Below, piece after piece: positions 50,389 to 58,756 of a stretch of DNA of 64,000 nucleotides; the stretch's first letter is position 1, and each line of letters opens with the position of its first letter. The DNA comes from Bacteroidales bacterium (GTDB lineage Bacteria > Bacteroidota > Bacteroidia > Bacteroidales > UBA932). A program made the translations under genes and the position numbers. The stretch covers positions 79,091 through 143,090 of the forward strand of contig JAFXQA010000022.1 of the NCBI GenBank assembly GCA_017527415.1, read 5' to 3'. The notes under the pieces were generated by a model. It ran no database searches, was not told the origin of the DNA, and saw nothing but the letters and a program-made list of their open reading frames with translations.

Positions 50389-51668
50389 CAGTCCTTGAAT
50401 CTGTCGGGATGCGCCCAAAGGCCCAGGGCGGGGTTGGATATGTAGTAGATCTCTTCACCGTCCGGCATGGTGTTCCAGCCGTCTTTCAGGCTTGAGACAG
50501 GGTATCTGGCCACCATATCATCGTAGCTGCAGTAGCCGAATCCCACCCCCTCGATCTCCTCGCGGGTCATGCCGGAACCAGGGCAGTAGGTGATGGAAAA
50601 GCGGCCCTCGGATGAGCCGTGGATGAGATGGGCGGATGCCCCCAGGTTCTCCTGCAGGTCCGCATTCTCCTCGGTGCACTTCAGCGTGTGCGGGGTGCCC
50701 TTGTAGCCGTATTTCCGGATGAGGCGGTCAATGGTCTTGTCTTCGCCGAACTCCTTAAGGGCGGGGGCGAGGATAATGAGTTCCGCCCCGTCGGCAAGCG
50801 CCATGCGTGTGCGGTAAACAGCCTTGTTGCCCAGCCAGGTGCTTTTGAATTCTTCCGGATCCAGATACACAACGCATTTTTTGATAGGCTTCTCCACCAT
50901 TATGAAGTTGGTCTCCAGCGAGAGGTCTGCAGCCTTCTGGAAGCACTCGAAATCATCCCCGATAAAGAGGCCCTTGAGGTCCATCTTTCCGGTGAATTCG
51001 TTCTTTGCAAGCACCGTAAGTACGTAAACTATAGGCAGTTGGCTGATGAAATGCTGCTTTGCATATTCCAGTATGGCACGCACCGGCCCTCCTGCACGTC
51101 CCATTATGCGCTCCATGCCGTAGGATGCGCCCACGAAGTGACTCTTGTTGATGCCCTCGCTGCCGCCGGCTCCCACAAAAATGTTCTTTGTGTAGTTGGC
51201 CATGCCGATGACCTCGTGGGGAACAACCTGGCCTATGGACAGGATCAGGTCGAACGACGGGTCCAGCAGGAGTTTGTTCACTTGCGCGGGCCAGTCATAG
51301 TGCACCTTGCCTTCAGAGACTTCTTCCACGTAAGATGCCGGCACGGTGCCTACAGTCACCACGTCGTTGCGCCAGTCGTGCACGCGGAAGCGGTCTGCAG
51401 GCACATGCCCGAACATAGTCGCAATCTGCTCAGGAGTCATGGGGGAGTGGGTGCCCAGGGCGGGCAGCACGTCGGTGAGGGCATCCCCGAAGTAATCATA
51501 AACCATTTCGGTGATTGGCCCTGCGTAAGAATTAAACCTCGTGAAATCCGGCGGAATGGCGAGCACCCGTTTGCGGGTTCCCATCTTGTCGAACACCTGT
51601 TTAAGCGCCGCACGCACCTCTTCCGGGCTGATGCAGTCGCTCTTTGACCCTCTGGCGTAGTATAGCAT
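50388..51668 (-). CDS. LarA-like nickel-dependent lactate racemase family protein
   Basis: The 426 residues match LarA/DUF2088: RVLAIPPDFTRFNSYAGPIT, ALGTHSPMTPEQIATMFG with the catalytic His, IGQVVPHEVIGMANYTKNIF and GAGGSEGINKSHFVGASYG. LarA-type enzymes use a nickel pincer cofactor made by LarB, LarC and LarE and racemise or epimerise hydroxy acids. No larB, larC or larE lies in the window. Coupling to pdxB might hint at a different 2-hydroxyacid substrate; that is inference. Confidence 0.87.
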   Translation of the reverse strand: MLYYARGSKSDCISPEEVRAALKQVFDKMGTRKRVLAIPPDFTRFNSYAGPITEMVYDYFGDALTDVLPALGTHSPMTPEQIATMFGHVPADRFRVHDWRNDVVTVGTVPASYVEEVSEGKVHYDWPAQVNKLLLDPSFDLILSIGQVVPHEVIGMANYTKNIFVGAGGSEGINKSHFVGASYGMERIMGRAGGPVRAILEYAKQHFISQLPIVYVLTVLAKNEFTGKMDLKGLFIGDDFECFQKAADLSLETNFIMVEKPIKKCVVYLDPEEFKSTWLGNKAVYRTRMALADGAELIILAPALKEFGEDKTIDRLIRKYGYKGTPHTLKCTEENADLQENLGASAHLIHGSSEGRFSITYCPGSGMTREEIEGVGFGYCSYDDMVARYPVSSLKDGWNTMPDGEEIYYISNPALGLWAHPDRFKD

Positions 51669-51691
51669 GTGAATAAAGTTTCGCTTAATTG

Positions 51692-51766
51692 CAAAAATAG
51701 CAAAAAAGGTTTAATACACAAAGTGAATGAAGGCTGTCGCAGATTCAGAATATAATGTTATATTTG
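51692..51766. promoter_or_regulatory. Divergent promoters for the larA-type gene and abrB
   Basis: On the minus strand TATTTTTG (51692-51699) lies 23 bases before the larA-type ATG. On the plus strand TATATTTG (51759-51766) lies 28 bases before ATG 51795. Confidence 0.6.
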
Positions 51767-51794
51767 TGGGAAATTTCTAACAAGTATAACTTTT

Positions 51795-52004
51795 ATGACT
51801 GAAAACGACGGCAAATACATCTTCGGTGTAGTGAAGGTGGGAGACAAGGGGCAGATCGTGATTCCGCGCGATGCCCGCAAAGTATACGACATCAAACCGG
51901 GCGATGCCCTGCTGGTTCTGGGAGACCAGAGAGGCATGGCATTGCTTAAGACGGAAATCTTCCAGAGTGTAATCAACCAGGCCATGGAGGGCCTTACGAA
52001 ATGA
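51795..52004 (+). CDS. AbrB/SpoVT-type DNA-binding protein
   Basis: The 69 residues begin MTENDGKYIFGVVKVGDKGQ and carry IVIPRDARKVYDIKPGDALL, the swapped-hairpin AbrB fold. It is a small dimeric DNA-binding protein. The stop overlaps the acyltransferase start by four bases (ATGA), so the regulator and the acyltransferase are made together and it may control their joint promoter. Target sites are not evident. Confidence 0.88.
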   Translation: MTENDGKYIFGVVKVGDKGQIVIPRDARKVYDIKPGDALLVLGDQRGMALLKTEIFQSVINQAMEGLTK

Positions 52005-53134
52005 GAAAGAACTGGCTGGACAATCTGCGTTGGGTAACGGTGCTGCTTGTGCTGTTCTACCACGTAATATACTTCTATAACAACAAGGGTGTATTCGGCG
52101 GAATAGGCGGATTCGGCCCCTATCCGGAATGGCACCAGTATCAGGATGTGGTAATGTACATCCTTTACCCCTGGTTTATGCCTTTGCTCTTCATGCTGGC
52201 CGGCATCAGCGCACGTTATGCCCTGGAGAAGCACTCCGGCAGGGAGTGGTCCGGCGCCCGCACACGCAAGTTGCTGGTCCCCGGTACGATAGGCCTGTTC
52301 GTTTTCCACTGGATGGTGGGTTATTTCAACACGGTGGTTTCGGCCAGGACCGGTGCTTTCGAGGGGATGCCCGGTGTGGCCAGGTATGTTATGATGGCCA
52401 TCAGCGGCACAGGCCCTCTCTGGTTCATACAAGACCTGTGGCTTTTCTCGCTTGTTCTTCTGATCATCCGTCCTCTGGACAGGAAGAACCGCTTTCACGA
52501 CTGGTGCGGAAGAGTATTCGGCGGCAAGGCCGGCATAGTCTGGACAATACTCCTTGGTGTCCTTTTCTGGGCAGGTGAGCAGCTGATCATCAAAAATCCC
52601 AGGCCGGAAAGCCTGGACGGACTGTATAACCTGTATAAGCCGCTATTCTATCTGATTCCGTTCCTGATGGGCTATTTTATCTTCGCGAACGACAGCGTGC
52701 AGGATGTCCTGAGCCGCGCATGGGCCCCGCTTCTCGGCTGCGCCGTTGCGGTTGGCGGAGTGCTTGTCGGCACCACCTTCGGTCAGGACAATACCTCCCC
52801 GGCATATCTGGGGAGCCCGCTGAACAGTCTCTACGGCTGGATGGCATGCCTGGCCATGATGGGCTGGTTCAAGGCCAGGTTCGACCGCACCGGAGCCTTT
52901 GCAGGTTATATGACCCGCTCCAGCTACGGCCTCTATATAGTTCACTATCTGGTGGTTGCCAGCCTGGGATACATGATGAAGACTTATACCCAGCTGCCGC
53001 CTGTGGCCATGTATGCCATACTCGCGGTGGCTGTCTTCACACTGTCTCCGCTGATTTACGAACTCATCCGCCGTATCCCCGGAGTGCGCTGGTGCGTGCT
53101 GGGGGAGAAGAGGGTCAAGGCATCCGCACGATAA
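52001..53134 (+). CDS. Acyltransferase family 3 membrane protein
   Basis: The 377 residues contain about ten membrane helices and open MRKNWLDNLRWVTVLLVLFYH, the family signature with the catalytic His. MPLLFMLAGISARYALEK is another conserved segment. Such proteins O-acylate sugars of cell-surface glycans. It is co-expressed with the AbrB-type regulator and its 3' end overlaps the convergent kdgK gene by 20 bases. The acceptor is unknown. Confidence 0.88.
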   Translation: MRKNWLDNLRWVTVLLVLFYHVIYFYNNKGVFGGIGGFGPYPEWHQYQDVVMYILYPWFMPLLFMLAGISARYALEKHSGREWSGARTRKLLVPGTIGLFVFHWMVGYFNTVVSARTGAFEGMPGVARYVMMAISGTGPLWFIQDLWLFSLVLLIIRPLDRKNRFHDWCGRVFGGKAGIVWTILLGVLFWAGEQLIIKNPRPESLDGLYNLYKPLFYLIPFLMGYFIFANDSVQDVLSRAWAPLLGCAVAVGGVLVGTTFGQDNTSPAYLGSPLNSLYGWMACLAMMGWFKARFDRTGAFAGYMTRSSYGLYIVHYLVVASLGYMMKTYTQLPPVAMYAILAVAVFTLSPLIYELIRRIPGVRWCVLGEKRVKASAR

Positions 53135-54131
53135 TCTCGTCCTCCGTCACCAGGTTGAAGTCTCCCACGATGGAGTTCTTCATCATGGCTGCGGCGGTGC
53201 TGAAATCAAGACAGCGCTGGGGCTGTCCCGGCCATTTCTGCGAGGCGTGGATGTAGGCTGCTACAAAGGCGTCCCCAACGCCCACGGAGTCGATTATATC
53301 GTTGATGTCGAATATCCTGGTCCGGAAGATGGTGCCCTTGCACCAGAGCAAGGCGGAAAGGGTGTGGTGGCTTGTGGATATCTGGTTTCGAAGGCCCAGC
53401 ATCATCTCCCCGCAATGAGGGAACTGGCGGTGCATCTGCTCGAAATAGCGCCCGTAGGCCTCCATGTCCAGCTGTGTGTCCTCGAACATCCCGTCTTCCG
53501 GAATCTTGGGTACGCCCGTGGCTACCTCCCACTCATCCTGGTCGCCGAAGATGTAGTCGCTGAATTGCATCAGGGCGTTCAGCGTGCCGTGGGCATCCGC
53601 CCCTTCGTATTTCCAGAGGTTGCGGCGGTAGTTGATGTCGCAGGTGATGCGGAGACCCATCCCGCGTGCCGTGCGCACCGCCTCGAAGGTGGCGTCCGCG
53701 GCAGACCGGGATACGGCGCAGGTGATGCCCGAGCAGTGAAAGGTGTCGGTGCGGCCGAAGATGTCTTTCCAGGGGAACATGCCGGGCGCGGCGGACCAGA
53801 AGGAGGAGCCTTCGCGGTCGTAAACGACGAGGGCCTTGCGCATGTCGGCAGCCTTTTCAAAGTAGTAGGTGCCCAGACGTCCGCCTCCGCGGACCACGTC
53901 CGAAACATCGATCCCGTAGTACCTTAGCGTGCGCAGGCAGGCATCTCCAACTACGTTCTGAGGGATGCGGGACACGTATCCTACCTCATCGCCGAGGGTG
54001 GCGAGGGAAACGGCTACATTGGCTTCGGAGCCGCCGAACTGGCCCTCCCACATGCCTGTCTGTCCAATGCGGTTCGCCCCCCGAGGCGACCACCGCTGGA
54101 GGATTTCCCCGAAAGTGACGGTCTTTCCCAC
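53115..54131 (-). CDS. kdgK: PfkB-family sugar kinase, 2-keto-3-deoxygluconate kinase type
   Basis: The 338 residues include GQFGGSEANVAVSLATLGDE (sugar-binding), CDINYRRNLWKYEGADAHGT and DSVGVGDAFVAAYIHASQKW, the last being the ATP/catalytic Asp motif, where GVGD replaces the usual GAGD. This layout is typical of KDG kinases of Bacteroidales, which feed uronic-acid breakdown products into the Entner-Doudoroff route. The aldolase that usually accompanies it is not in the window. The start lies 1 base after the upstream secreted-protein stop, so the two may be one transcript. Confidence 0.85.
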   Translation of the reverse strand: MGKTVTFGEILQRWSPRGANRIGQTGMWEGQFGGSEANVAVSLATLGDEVGYVSRIPQNVVGDACLRTLRYYGIDVSDVVRGGGRLGTYYFEKAADMRKALVVYDREGSSFWSAAPGMFPWKDIFGRTDTFHCSGITCAVSRSAADATFEAVRTARGMGLRITCDINYRRNLWKYEGADAHGTLNALMQFSDYIFGDQDEWEVATGVPKIPEDGMFEDTQLDMEAYGRYFEQMHRQFPHCGEMMLGLRNQISTSHHTLSALLWCKGTIFRTRIFDINDIIDSVGVGDAFVAAYIHASQKWPGQPQRCLDFSTAAAMMKNSIVGDFNLVTEDEIIVRMP

Positions 54132-54680
54132 TTACTGCTGTTTGGGATGAAGCCTCTTGTAAATCTTAACTGATGAAAGCAGGCTGCCGAATTCGGCCTT
54201 GCCGATGTGCGTTGCACGCACTATGCCATCTGTCCCGGTGGGAAGGCTGAATTCCAGTATCTTGGAAGCGAGGAGCCTTCTGGAAGTAACTTTTATGGAA
54301 ACAGGATCGCCGCCGGGGTATGCAAGACTGAAAAACCCTGAGAGTTCATGCTCGGTGAGCCTTTCTTCCTTGAACCAGGTTTTGATCTCTTCCATTTTGG
54401 CTATTGCCTCCTGGATTGTGCCTCCGAGGGGGACGAACAACTCGAAAACGGGGTCAAAATCCACCTGTACGATATCTGTGCCTATACCGATGTGCCCAAG
54501 CGACAGATAGTACATACGGGGCGATTCGTCATCCATGTAGAAAACCTCCATCTCTATGGCATCGACCGTTACGTCGTTTTCGAGTTCGGCAATTTCTATC
54601 CTGGGACGGAGAAGCTTGTTCTGGGAAAAAGCGGTCACCGCCACAAAAACGAGTGCAATAGTAAGTAAAAGGCGTTTCAT
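54132..54680 (-). CDS. Secreted protein of unknown function
   Basis: ATG 54680 gives 182 residues with a signal peptide (MKRLLLTIALVFVAVTAFS). The mature part is beta-rich with DAIEMEVFYMDDESPRMYYL and QVDFDPVFELFVPLGGTIQE. I do not recognise a family. It may be a small envelope protein. It lies between the dehydrogenase and kdgK on the same strand; the dehydrogenase stop is 17 bases upstream. Confidence 0.6.
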   Translation of the reverse strand: MKRLLLTIALVFVAVTAFSQNKLLRPRIEIAELENDVTVDAIEMEVFYMDDESPRMYYLSLGHIGIGTDIVQVDFDPVFELFVPLGGTIQEAIAKMEEIKTWFKEERLTEHELSGFFSLAYPGGDPVSIKVTSRRLLASKILEFSLPTGTDGIVRATHIGKAEFGSLLSSVKIYKRLHPKQQ

Positions 54681-54697
54681 GTTATTGTGATTATGCA

Positions 54698-55657
54698 TTA
54701 ATACTTGTAGAAACCCTCTCCGGAACTTCTTCCCAGTTTGCCTTCGTCTATCATTTTCTTGAACACTGCTATCATACCCTTGAAATTGTAGGGCATCATC
54801 ATCTTCTTAAGCAGCGGGCTGAAGAGTCCGGGCACCTTCTGGTACTGGAGAACAATATTGTAGGCGGTGTTGATTCCCACCACGTCGAAAATCTCGAAGG
54901 GGCCGCGGGGGGCACCGGTGCCGAATTTCCACGCCTTGTCGATGCTGGCAGGATCGCTGACACCGTTCACATACAGGTCGAGTCCGGAAAGCAGGAAGGG
55001 TACAAGCATGGAATTGAGCAGGTAGCCGTTCTTCTCTTTATTGACTGGCAGTGCGACCATGCGTATGTCGTTCGCGAAGGCCATCACGGCGTCGAAGGCC
55101 TCCCTGGATGTTTCGCTCTGGGCCATGACCTCGGCAGTGTTGTTCTTCCAGATGGCGTTTGCAAAGTGCAGGGAGAGGTACTTTTCCGGACGCCCGGTGT
55201 ATTTGGCGAACGTAGAGGGAAGCAAGGTGGACGAGTTGGTGCAAAGAATGGTCTTTTCGCTCATCAGAGGGGCCAGGGCCGTGTAGAAGGCGATTTTGTC
55301 TTTCACGTTTTCGGCGACAGATTCGATGATGATATCTGCATCTGCGGCCGCTTTGGCAAGATCCAGCTCGAGTTTCAGGCCGGAGAAGGCCTTTTCAACA
55401 AGCTCTTCGCACTTTTTTGCATCGAAGGAGTCTGCATCGGCAATACCGCGGCACCAGTTTGCTTCAGCAGAAGGGGAATCCATCAGTTTGATGGCATCGA
55501 GATAAGATTTTTTGAGGCCCTCGATCTTGGGCTGGGTGCGGCCTATGCTTCCCTGGCTGCGGAGCCAGATAGTTACATCGAAACCGCAATACGCTGCCTG
55601 AAAAGCAATCTGGCTTCCAAGCACGCCGCCACCGGCGACAACAACTTTTTTATTCAT
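54698..55657 (-). CDS. 3-hydroxyacyl-CoA dehydrogenase family protein
   Basis: ATG 55657 gives 319 residues starting MNKKVVVAGGGVLGSQIAFQ with the Rossmann GxGxxG. ILCTNSSTLLPSTFAKYTG, LHFANAIWKNNTAEVMAQS and the C-terminal domain segment EIFDVVGINTAYNIVLQYQ fit 3-hydroxybutyryl-CoA dehydrogenase. The catalytic His sits in LSLHFANAIW. It uses NAD(P) to oxidise the 3-hydroxy group. The promoter places its -7 box four bases before the ATG. Confidence 0.88.
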   Translation of the reverse strand: MNKKVVVAGGGVLGSQIAFQAAYCGFDVTIWLRSQGSIGRTQPKIEGLKKSYLDAIKLMDSPSAEANWCRGIADADSFDAKKCEELVEKAFSGLKLELDLAKAAADADIIIESVAENVKDKIAFYTALAPLMSEKTILCTNSSTLLPSTFAKYTGRPEKYLSLHFANAIWKNNTAEVMAQSETSREAFDAVMAFANDIRMVALPVNKEKNGYLLNSMLVPFLLSGLDLYVNGVSDPASIDKAWKFGTGAPRGPFEIFDVVGINTAYNIVLQYQKVPGLFSPLLKKMMMPYNFKGMIAVFKKMIDEGKLGRSSGEGFYKY

Positions 55658-55661
55658 GACA

Positions 55662-55710
55662 CAAAGATAATAGTTATTTGAGAAATAAAACCACGAAATG
55701 CTTATCTTTG
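55662..55710. promoter_or_regulatory. Divergent leaderless-type promoters for the dehydrogenase and menA
   Basis: TATCTTTG on the minus strand (55662-55669) and on the plus strand (55703-55710) each end four bases before their ATG (55657 and 55715). TTTG at 55677-55680 is a fair -33 for menA. Confidence 0.75.
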
Positions 55711-55714
55711 TACT

Positions 55715-56617
55715 ATGTCTAAACACAGCTTCAAAGAATGGGTGGCAGCCACCCGATACTGGTCTTTCCCGGTTTCATCCATGCCGGTCATCGCGACTTA
55801 TGCTTATTTGTTCAGCAAAGGCCTGGTGCCCCTCGAATGTCGCAGCCTGCTGGTTTTTCTGCTTTCGGTCCTGGGCGTGATAGTGCTTCACTCGGCAGGC
55901 AACCTGCTGAGCGACTGGGCCGATTATCGCAGCGGAGTCGACAATGAACAGGCCTATGCCGTGCCGAACCTGGTGTTCGGGCATTTCCGACCGGAGGAAT
56001 ATCTTCGCATGAGCATCGTCCTGTTCGTGCTCGGATGCCTTATCGGGGCAGGCGTGGTGCTGCTCAGCGGCCCTGTGGTGCTGTTTGTTGGCGTGGCCGG
56101 AGTCCTTCTCACCGTGCTGTATTCCTTCTTGAAATATCACGCGCTGGGAGATCTGGACATATTCATCATCTTCGGCATACTGACCGTCCTCGGGTCTACT
56201 GCCGCTGCCACTGGGGCTATCGTGTGGGATGCGCTGGTGCTGTCGGTCCCGCTGGGAATCATCACCGTTTCGGTGCTTCACGCCAACAATACCGTGGATA
56301 TAGAAACTGACGGTGCCGCCGGCATCAAGACCTTTGCAATGCTGCTCGGCGCAAGGGTTTCCTCTATACTCTACAGGGTTTATATGGTGCTCCCTTTCCT
56401 CTGCATCGTGGTTTCCGTCTGTGTGGGATGGCTTCATCCGCTTGCGCTGATCTGCCTGATAGCGGCCGTTCCGGCCTGGAAGAACTTCGCACAGGCTGGC
56501 CAGTTTACGCAGAAGGGCCTGGATGCCATGAAGGGGCTTGACCAGGGGAGTGCGCAGATGCAGCTTGTCTTCTCCGGGCTGCTCTCCATCGGCCTTCTCG
56601 TTGCAGGCCTGATATGA
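55715..56617 (+). CDS. menA: 1,4-dihydroxy-2-naphthoate prenyltransferase (MenA/UbiA family)
   Basis: The 300 residues have about eight membrane helices and the two UbiA prenyl-diphosphate sites: NLLSDWADYRSGVDNEQA (N/DxxxD) and NNTVDIETDGAAGIKT. Opening SFKEWVAATRYWSFPVSSMP is typical of MenA in Bacteroidetes. It attaches the isoprenoid tail in menaquinone synthesis at the inner membrane. The stop overlaps the CPBP gene start by four bases. Confidence 0.88.
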   Translation: MSKHSFKEWVAATRYWSFPVSSMPVIATYAYLFSKGLVPLECRSLLVFLLSVLGVIVLHSAGNLLSDWADYRSGVDNEQAYAVPNLVFGHFRPEEYLRMSIVLFVLGCLIGAGVVLLSGPVVLFVGVAGVLLTVLYSFLKYHALGDLDIFIIFGILTVLGSTAAATGAIVWDALVLSVPLGIITVSVLHANNTVDIETDGAAGIKTFAMLLGARVSSILYRVYMVLPFLCIVVSVCVGWLHPLALICLIAAVPAWKNFAQAGQFTQKGLDAMKGLDQGSAQMQLVFSGLLSIGLLVAGLI

Positions 56618-57246
56618 AAAATCGCCTGATAGCGGCCCTTGCCGTCGCAGCCCTGCTCTGGTTCTATATGTTCAGCCCCTGGACTGCCGGGCTGACCAAT
56701 TTCTGGCTCACCATGGCGGCATCGGCCCTGATCCTGACAAGCCTGGCTGTGTTTTTCTCTCCCGAAAAACTGCCGAAGGTGGAGAAGCCGTTCTTGCAGA
56801 TTCTTGCAGGTGCCATCATTGCGGTATTTCTGTGGGGCGTTTTCTGGGTTGGCGACAGGGTGTCGTCCCTGATCTTCGACTTCGCCCGCCCGGAGGTGGA
56901 TTCCATCTATTCCATGAAGGATGGACTGCCTCCTGCTGTTATTGCCGCCTTGCTGCTTCTTTTGATAGGCCCTGCGGAGGAATTCTTCTGGCGGGGGTAT
57001 GTGCAGCGGACTATGGAGAAGCTGCTGGACGGCCGTAAATGGCATGAGGACAAGGCGTTCCTGCTGACAGCGGTAATCTATGCGCTGGTGCACGTCTGGT
57101 CCCTGAACTTCATGCTGGTGATGGCCGCTCTGGTGGCCGGCTGCGTATGGGGATTCCTCTATCGCCTGCGCCCGCAGATGCTGCCGGCCCTGATCGTGAG
57201 CCACGCCCTCTGGGATGCCCTGGTCTTTATCTGGATGCCGCTATAG
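56614..57246 (+). CDS. CPBP family intramembrane metalloprotease
   Basis: The 210 residues have roughly six helices and the CPBP site: GPAEEFFWRGYVQRTMEKLL (EExxxR), AVIYALVHVWSLNFM (motif 2 His) and IVSHALWDALVFIWMP (motif 3). It is shorter than the other CPBP protein at 42908, as many single-domain members are. It is co-transcribed with menA. Substrate unknown. Confidence 0.87.
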   Translation: MKNRLIAALAVAALLWFYMFSPWTAGLTNFWLTMAASALILTSLAVFFSPEKLPKVEKPFLQILAGAIIAVFLWGVFWVGDRVSSLIFDFARPEVDSIYSMKDGLPPAVIAALLLLLIGPAEEFFWRGYVQRTMEKLLDGRKWHEDKAFLLTAVIYALVHVWSLNFMLVMAALVAGCVWGFLYRLRPQMLPALIVSHALWDALVFIWMPL

Positions 57247-57403
57247 TTTCTTCGACAATGGCGTGAAGGGCGATTGCAGCGGGAAACAGCCACAGCCATC
57301 TGCCACCCTTGGGGACAGCCGCCCAAACCATCAGGGAGAAGCCCAGATGAAGCAGTAGGGCGGAGAACACCAGGTTGCTGATCATAGAGATGCCGAAGAC
57401 CAT
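57227..57403 (-). pseudogene. Remnant of a YhfC-like intramembrane protease
   Basis: A 58-residue frame on the minus strand reads MVFGISMISNLVFSALLLHL followed by GFSLMVWAAV, GRWLWLFPAAIALHAIVEE. This resembles the C-terminal helices of YhfC-type intramembrane proteases, with conserved His residues in LLHLGFS and IALHAIVE, but the usual catalytic EEGGR-type segment and the first helices are missing. In-frame stops lie upstream. Its 3' end overlaps the CPBP gene by 20 bases. I read it as a truncated leftover; a small standalone protein cannot be excluded. Confidence 0.5.
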
Positions 57404-57481
57404 AATCTCAATTAATAATCATTTTATAGGTTTCAAAGTTTTAAAAAAATGTAAATTTACCAGAAAAAAAACTTCAAAAGC

Positions 57482-57820
57482 GTGATTACCAAAAGATTAT
57501 TCATCATTATGGCAGCAGTGATGGCGATTACCTCCTGCTCAGGCAAAAAGATCGATGTGAAGTTCCTCGGGCAGCACGGCTTTGCATATCAGGGAATGGA
57601 TCTTTCCGGCTCGTCCCTTGTCCAGACAATATTCTACGACGATGTGAACAAGGACTTCGGCTATGCCCTGCTGTGGGTGATTGACCAGGAAAACTACCTG
57701 ATCGAGGATGTGAGCGATTTCCGTTTCAATCCCATAGGTCAGGGCCTGTTTCCCTCGGGGACGCTGCGCCTGAGAATCGAAAGCATTACGTTTGATTTAC
57801 TCAAAAAGAATTGGACGTGA
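57482..57820 (+). CDS. Small lipoprotein of unknown function
   Basis: The GTG at 57482 gives 112 residues with a lipoprotein signal (MITKRLFIIMAAVMAITSC). An ATG at 57509 is internal to the signal and less likely. The mature part is short and beta-like (VKFLGQHGFAYQGMDLSGSS, DFRFNPIGQGLFPSGTLRLR). I recognise no family. It is preceded by a 78-base AT-rich stretch and followed by two broken genes of similar AT-rich character. Confidence 0.55.
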   Translation: MITKRLFIIMAAVMAITSCSGKKIDVKFLGQHGFAYQGMDLSGSSLVQTIFYDDVNKDFGYALLWVIDQENYLIEDVSDFRFNPIGQGLFPSGTLRLRIESITFDLLKKNWT

Positions 57821-57849
57821 TGCAAGATTAGACGATGTTGATCGTTTAG

Positions 57850-57874
57850 ATAATGTTGTTTAACTAAACATTAT
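57850..57874. promoter_or_regulatory. Dyad upstream of the broken outer-membrane-protein gene
   Basis: ATAATGTT (57850-57857) and AACATTAT (57867-57874) form a perfect 8-base inverted repeat with a nine-base centre, ten bases before the TTG start. It may be an operator or a weak terminator. Confidence 0.4.
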
Positions 57875-57883
57875 TCGCTCAAT

Positions 57884-58331
57884 TTGAAAAGAACGCTTTG
57901 TGCTTTAGCAGCTATCCTTGTCACGGTTGCCATATATGCCCAGAATGTTGAGAAGGTCAGATGGTCACCCGAGTTTTCAGCGAAAGCATTCGTGTCTGTG
58001 TTTCACGGTTCGTACGAAATCACGGCAGGGGCTCGTCTTAACGACAGTGTATTCGGTTTAGGGAGTGGTTATGGTATGGAGTTTTGGGATGCATATCCGG
58101 CTCATGTCAGGAAAATCCCTGTCTACGGTTTCTATCGTCGATATGCTCCGTTAGGAGAATGGAGATATCATCAAAAAAACACCATACTGGAACTGGAGAA
58201 CCAGTCTCACTCCTGGTATTGCCTTACGTCTATTTGGGAATACCAGCATTTACATTGCTCCGACGTTTGAGCTTCTTCGTCCTATTGATTTTTTGCCGGC
58301 CGTTACAGCTGGTGTAAATGTGGGACTCTAA
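57884..58331 (+). pseudogene. Outer membrane barrel protein interrupted by a frameshift
   Basis: From TTG 57884 the frame gives a signal peptide (MKRTLCALAAILVTVAIYAQ) and barrel-like sequence to RYAPLGEWRYH. At the A7 run 58173-58179 the reading must shift by one to continue: QKTPYWNWRTSLTPGIALRL and then IAPTFELLRPIDFLPAVTAG, ending VNVGL at the TAA of 58329-58331, a typical barrel C-terminus. Six A in place of seven would restore one protein of about 148 residues. As it stands the first frame ends in a short tail at 58270. Error, decay and slippage-based switching cannot be told apart. Confidence 0.7.
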
Positions 58332-58756
58332 CATAATTATTCGCTCTGGCGCTTTCACGCTTTTGTTGGCGGCGGTATTGGTTTCGTGCAACAAGTCTGG
58401 TTCACATTCCGACAATGCATTCAGGACCCGGATGGCCGAGCTGGACTGGGGGGATGGCGTCTGCCGCTCTCATGCGTGAACTGGGCTATGACTGCGAAGC
58501 CTTCGTATGCAGCAAGACGAACAATGAGACGAATTTCATCAGCAGTTACTTCGGATTCGATCTTCCCGAACTGAAACCTTCAGTGCCGGAGGGTACCTAT
58601 ATCCTGTATTACGGCGAAGGGGCCCGTGAAACGGCGGAAGAGGCTTACGGTGCCAGCCTTCGCGATGGCGTATGCTACAGCGAAGAGCGCCTGGGCCGCA
58701 AAAACGCTTTTGTGCCGACCATCGAGAGAATCCTCAGTAAAGCTATTGAAGTATGA
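58318..58756 (+). pseudogene. Lipoprotein gene interrupted by a frameshift
   Basis: ATG 58318 starts MWDSNIIIRSGAFTLLLAAV followed by LVSCNKSGS, a lipoprotein signal. The frame reads to MAELDWGDGVC and then stops. After the G6 run 58448-58453 another frame continues for about 100 residues (MASAALMRELGYDCEAFVCS, YFGFDLPELKPSVPEGTYIL, YSEERLGRKNAFVPTIERIL). Five G in place of six would join them. The joined product would be about 145 residues of unknown function. It overlaps the upstream broken gene by 14 bases and the convergent blaR1-type gene by 14 bases. Confidence 0.65.

Noticed and set aside
53115-54131. Loss of kinase activity in kdgK due to GVGD in place of GAGD
   Set aside because: The catalytic Asp and adjoining Gly are kept and the Ala-to-Val change is conservative, so no defect is claimed.
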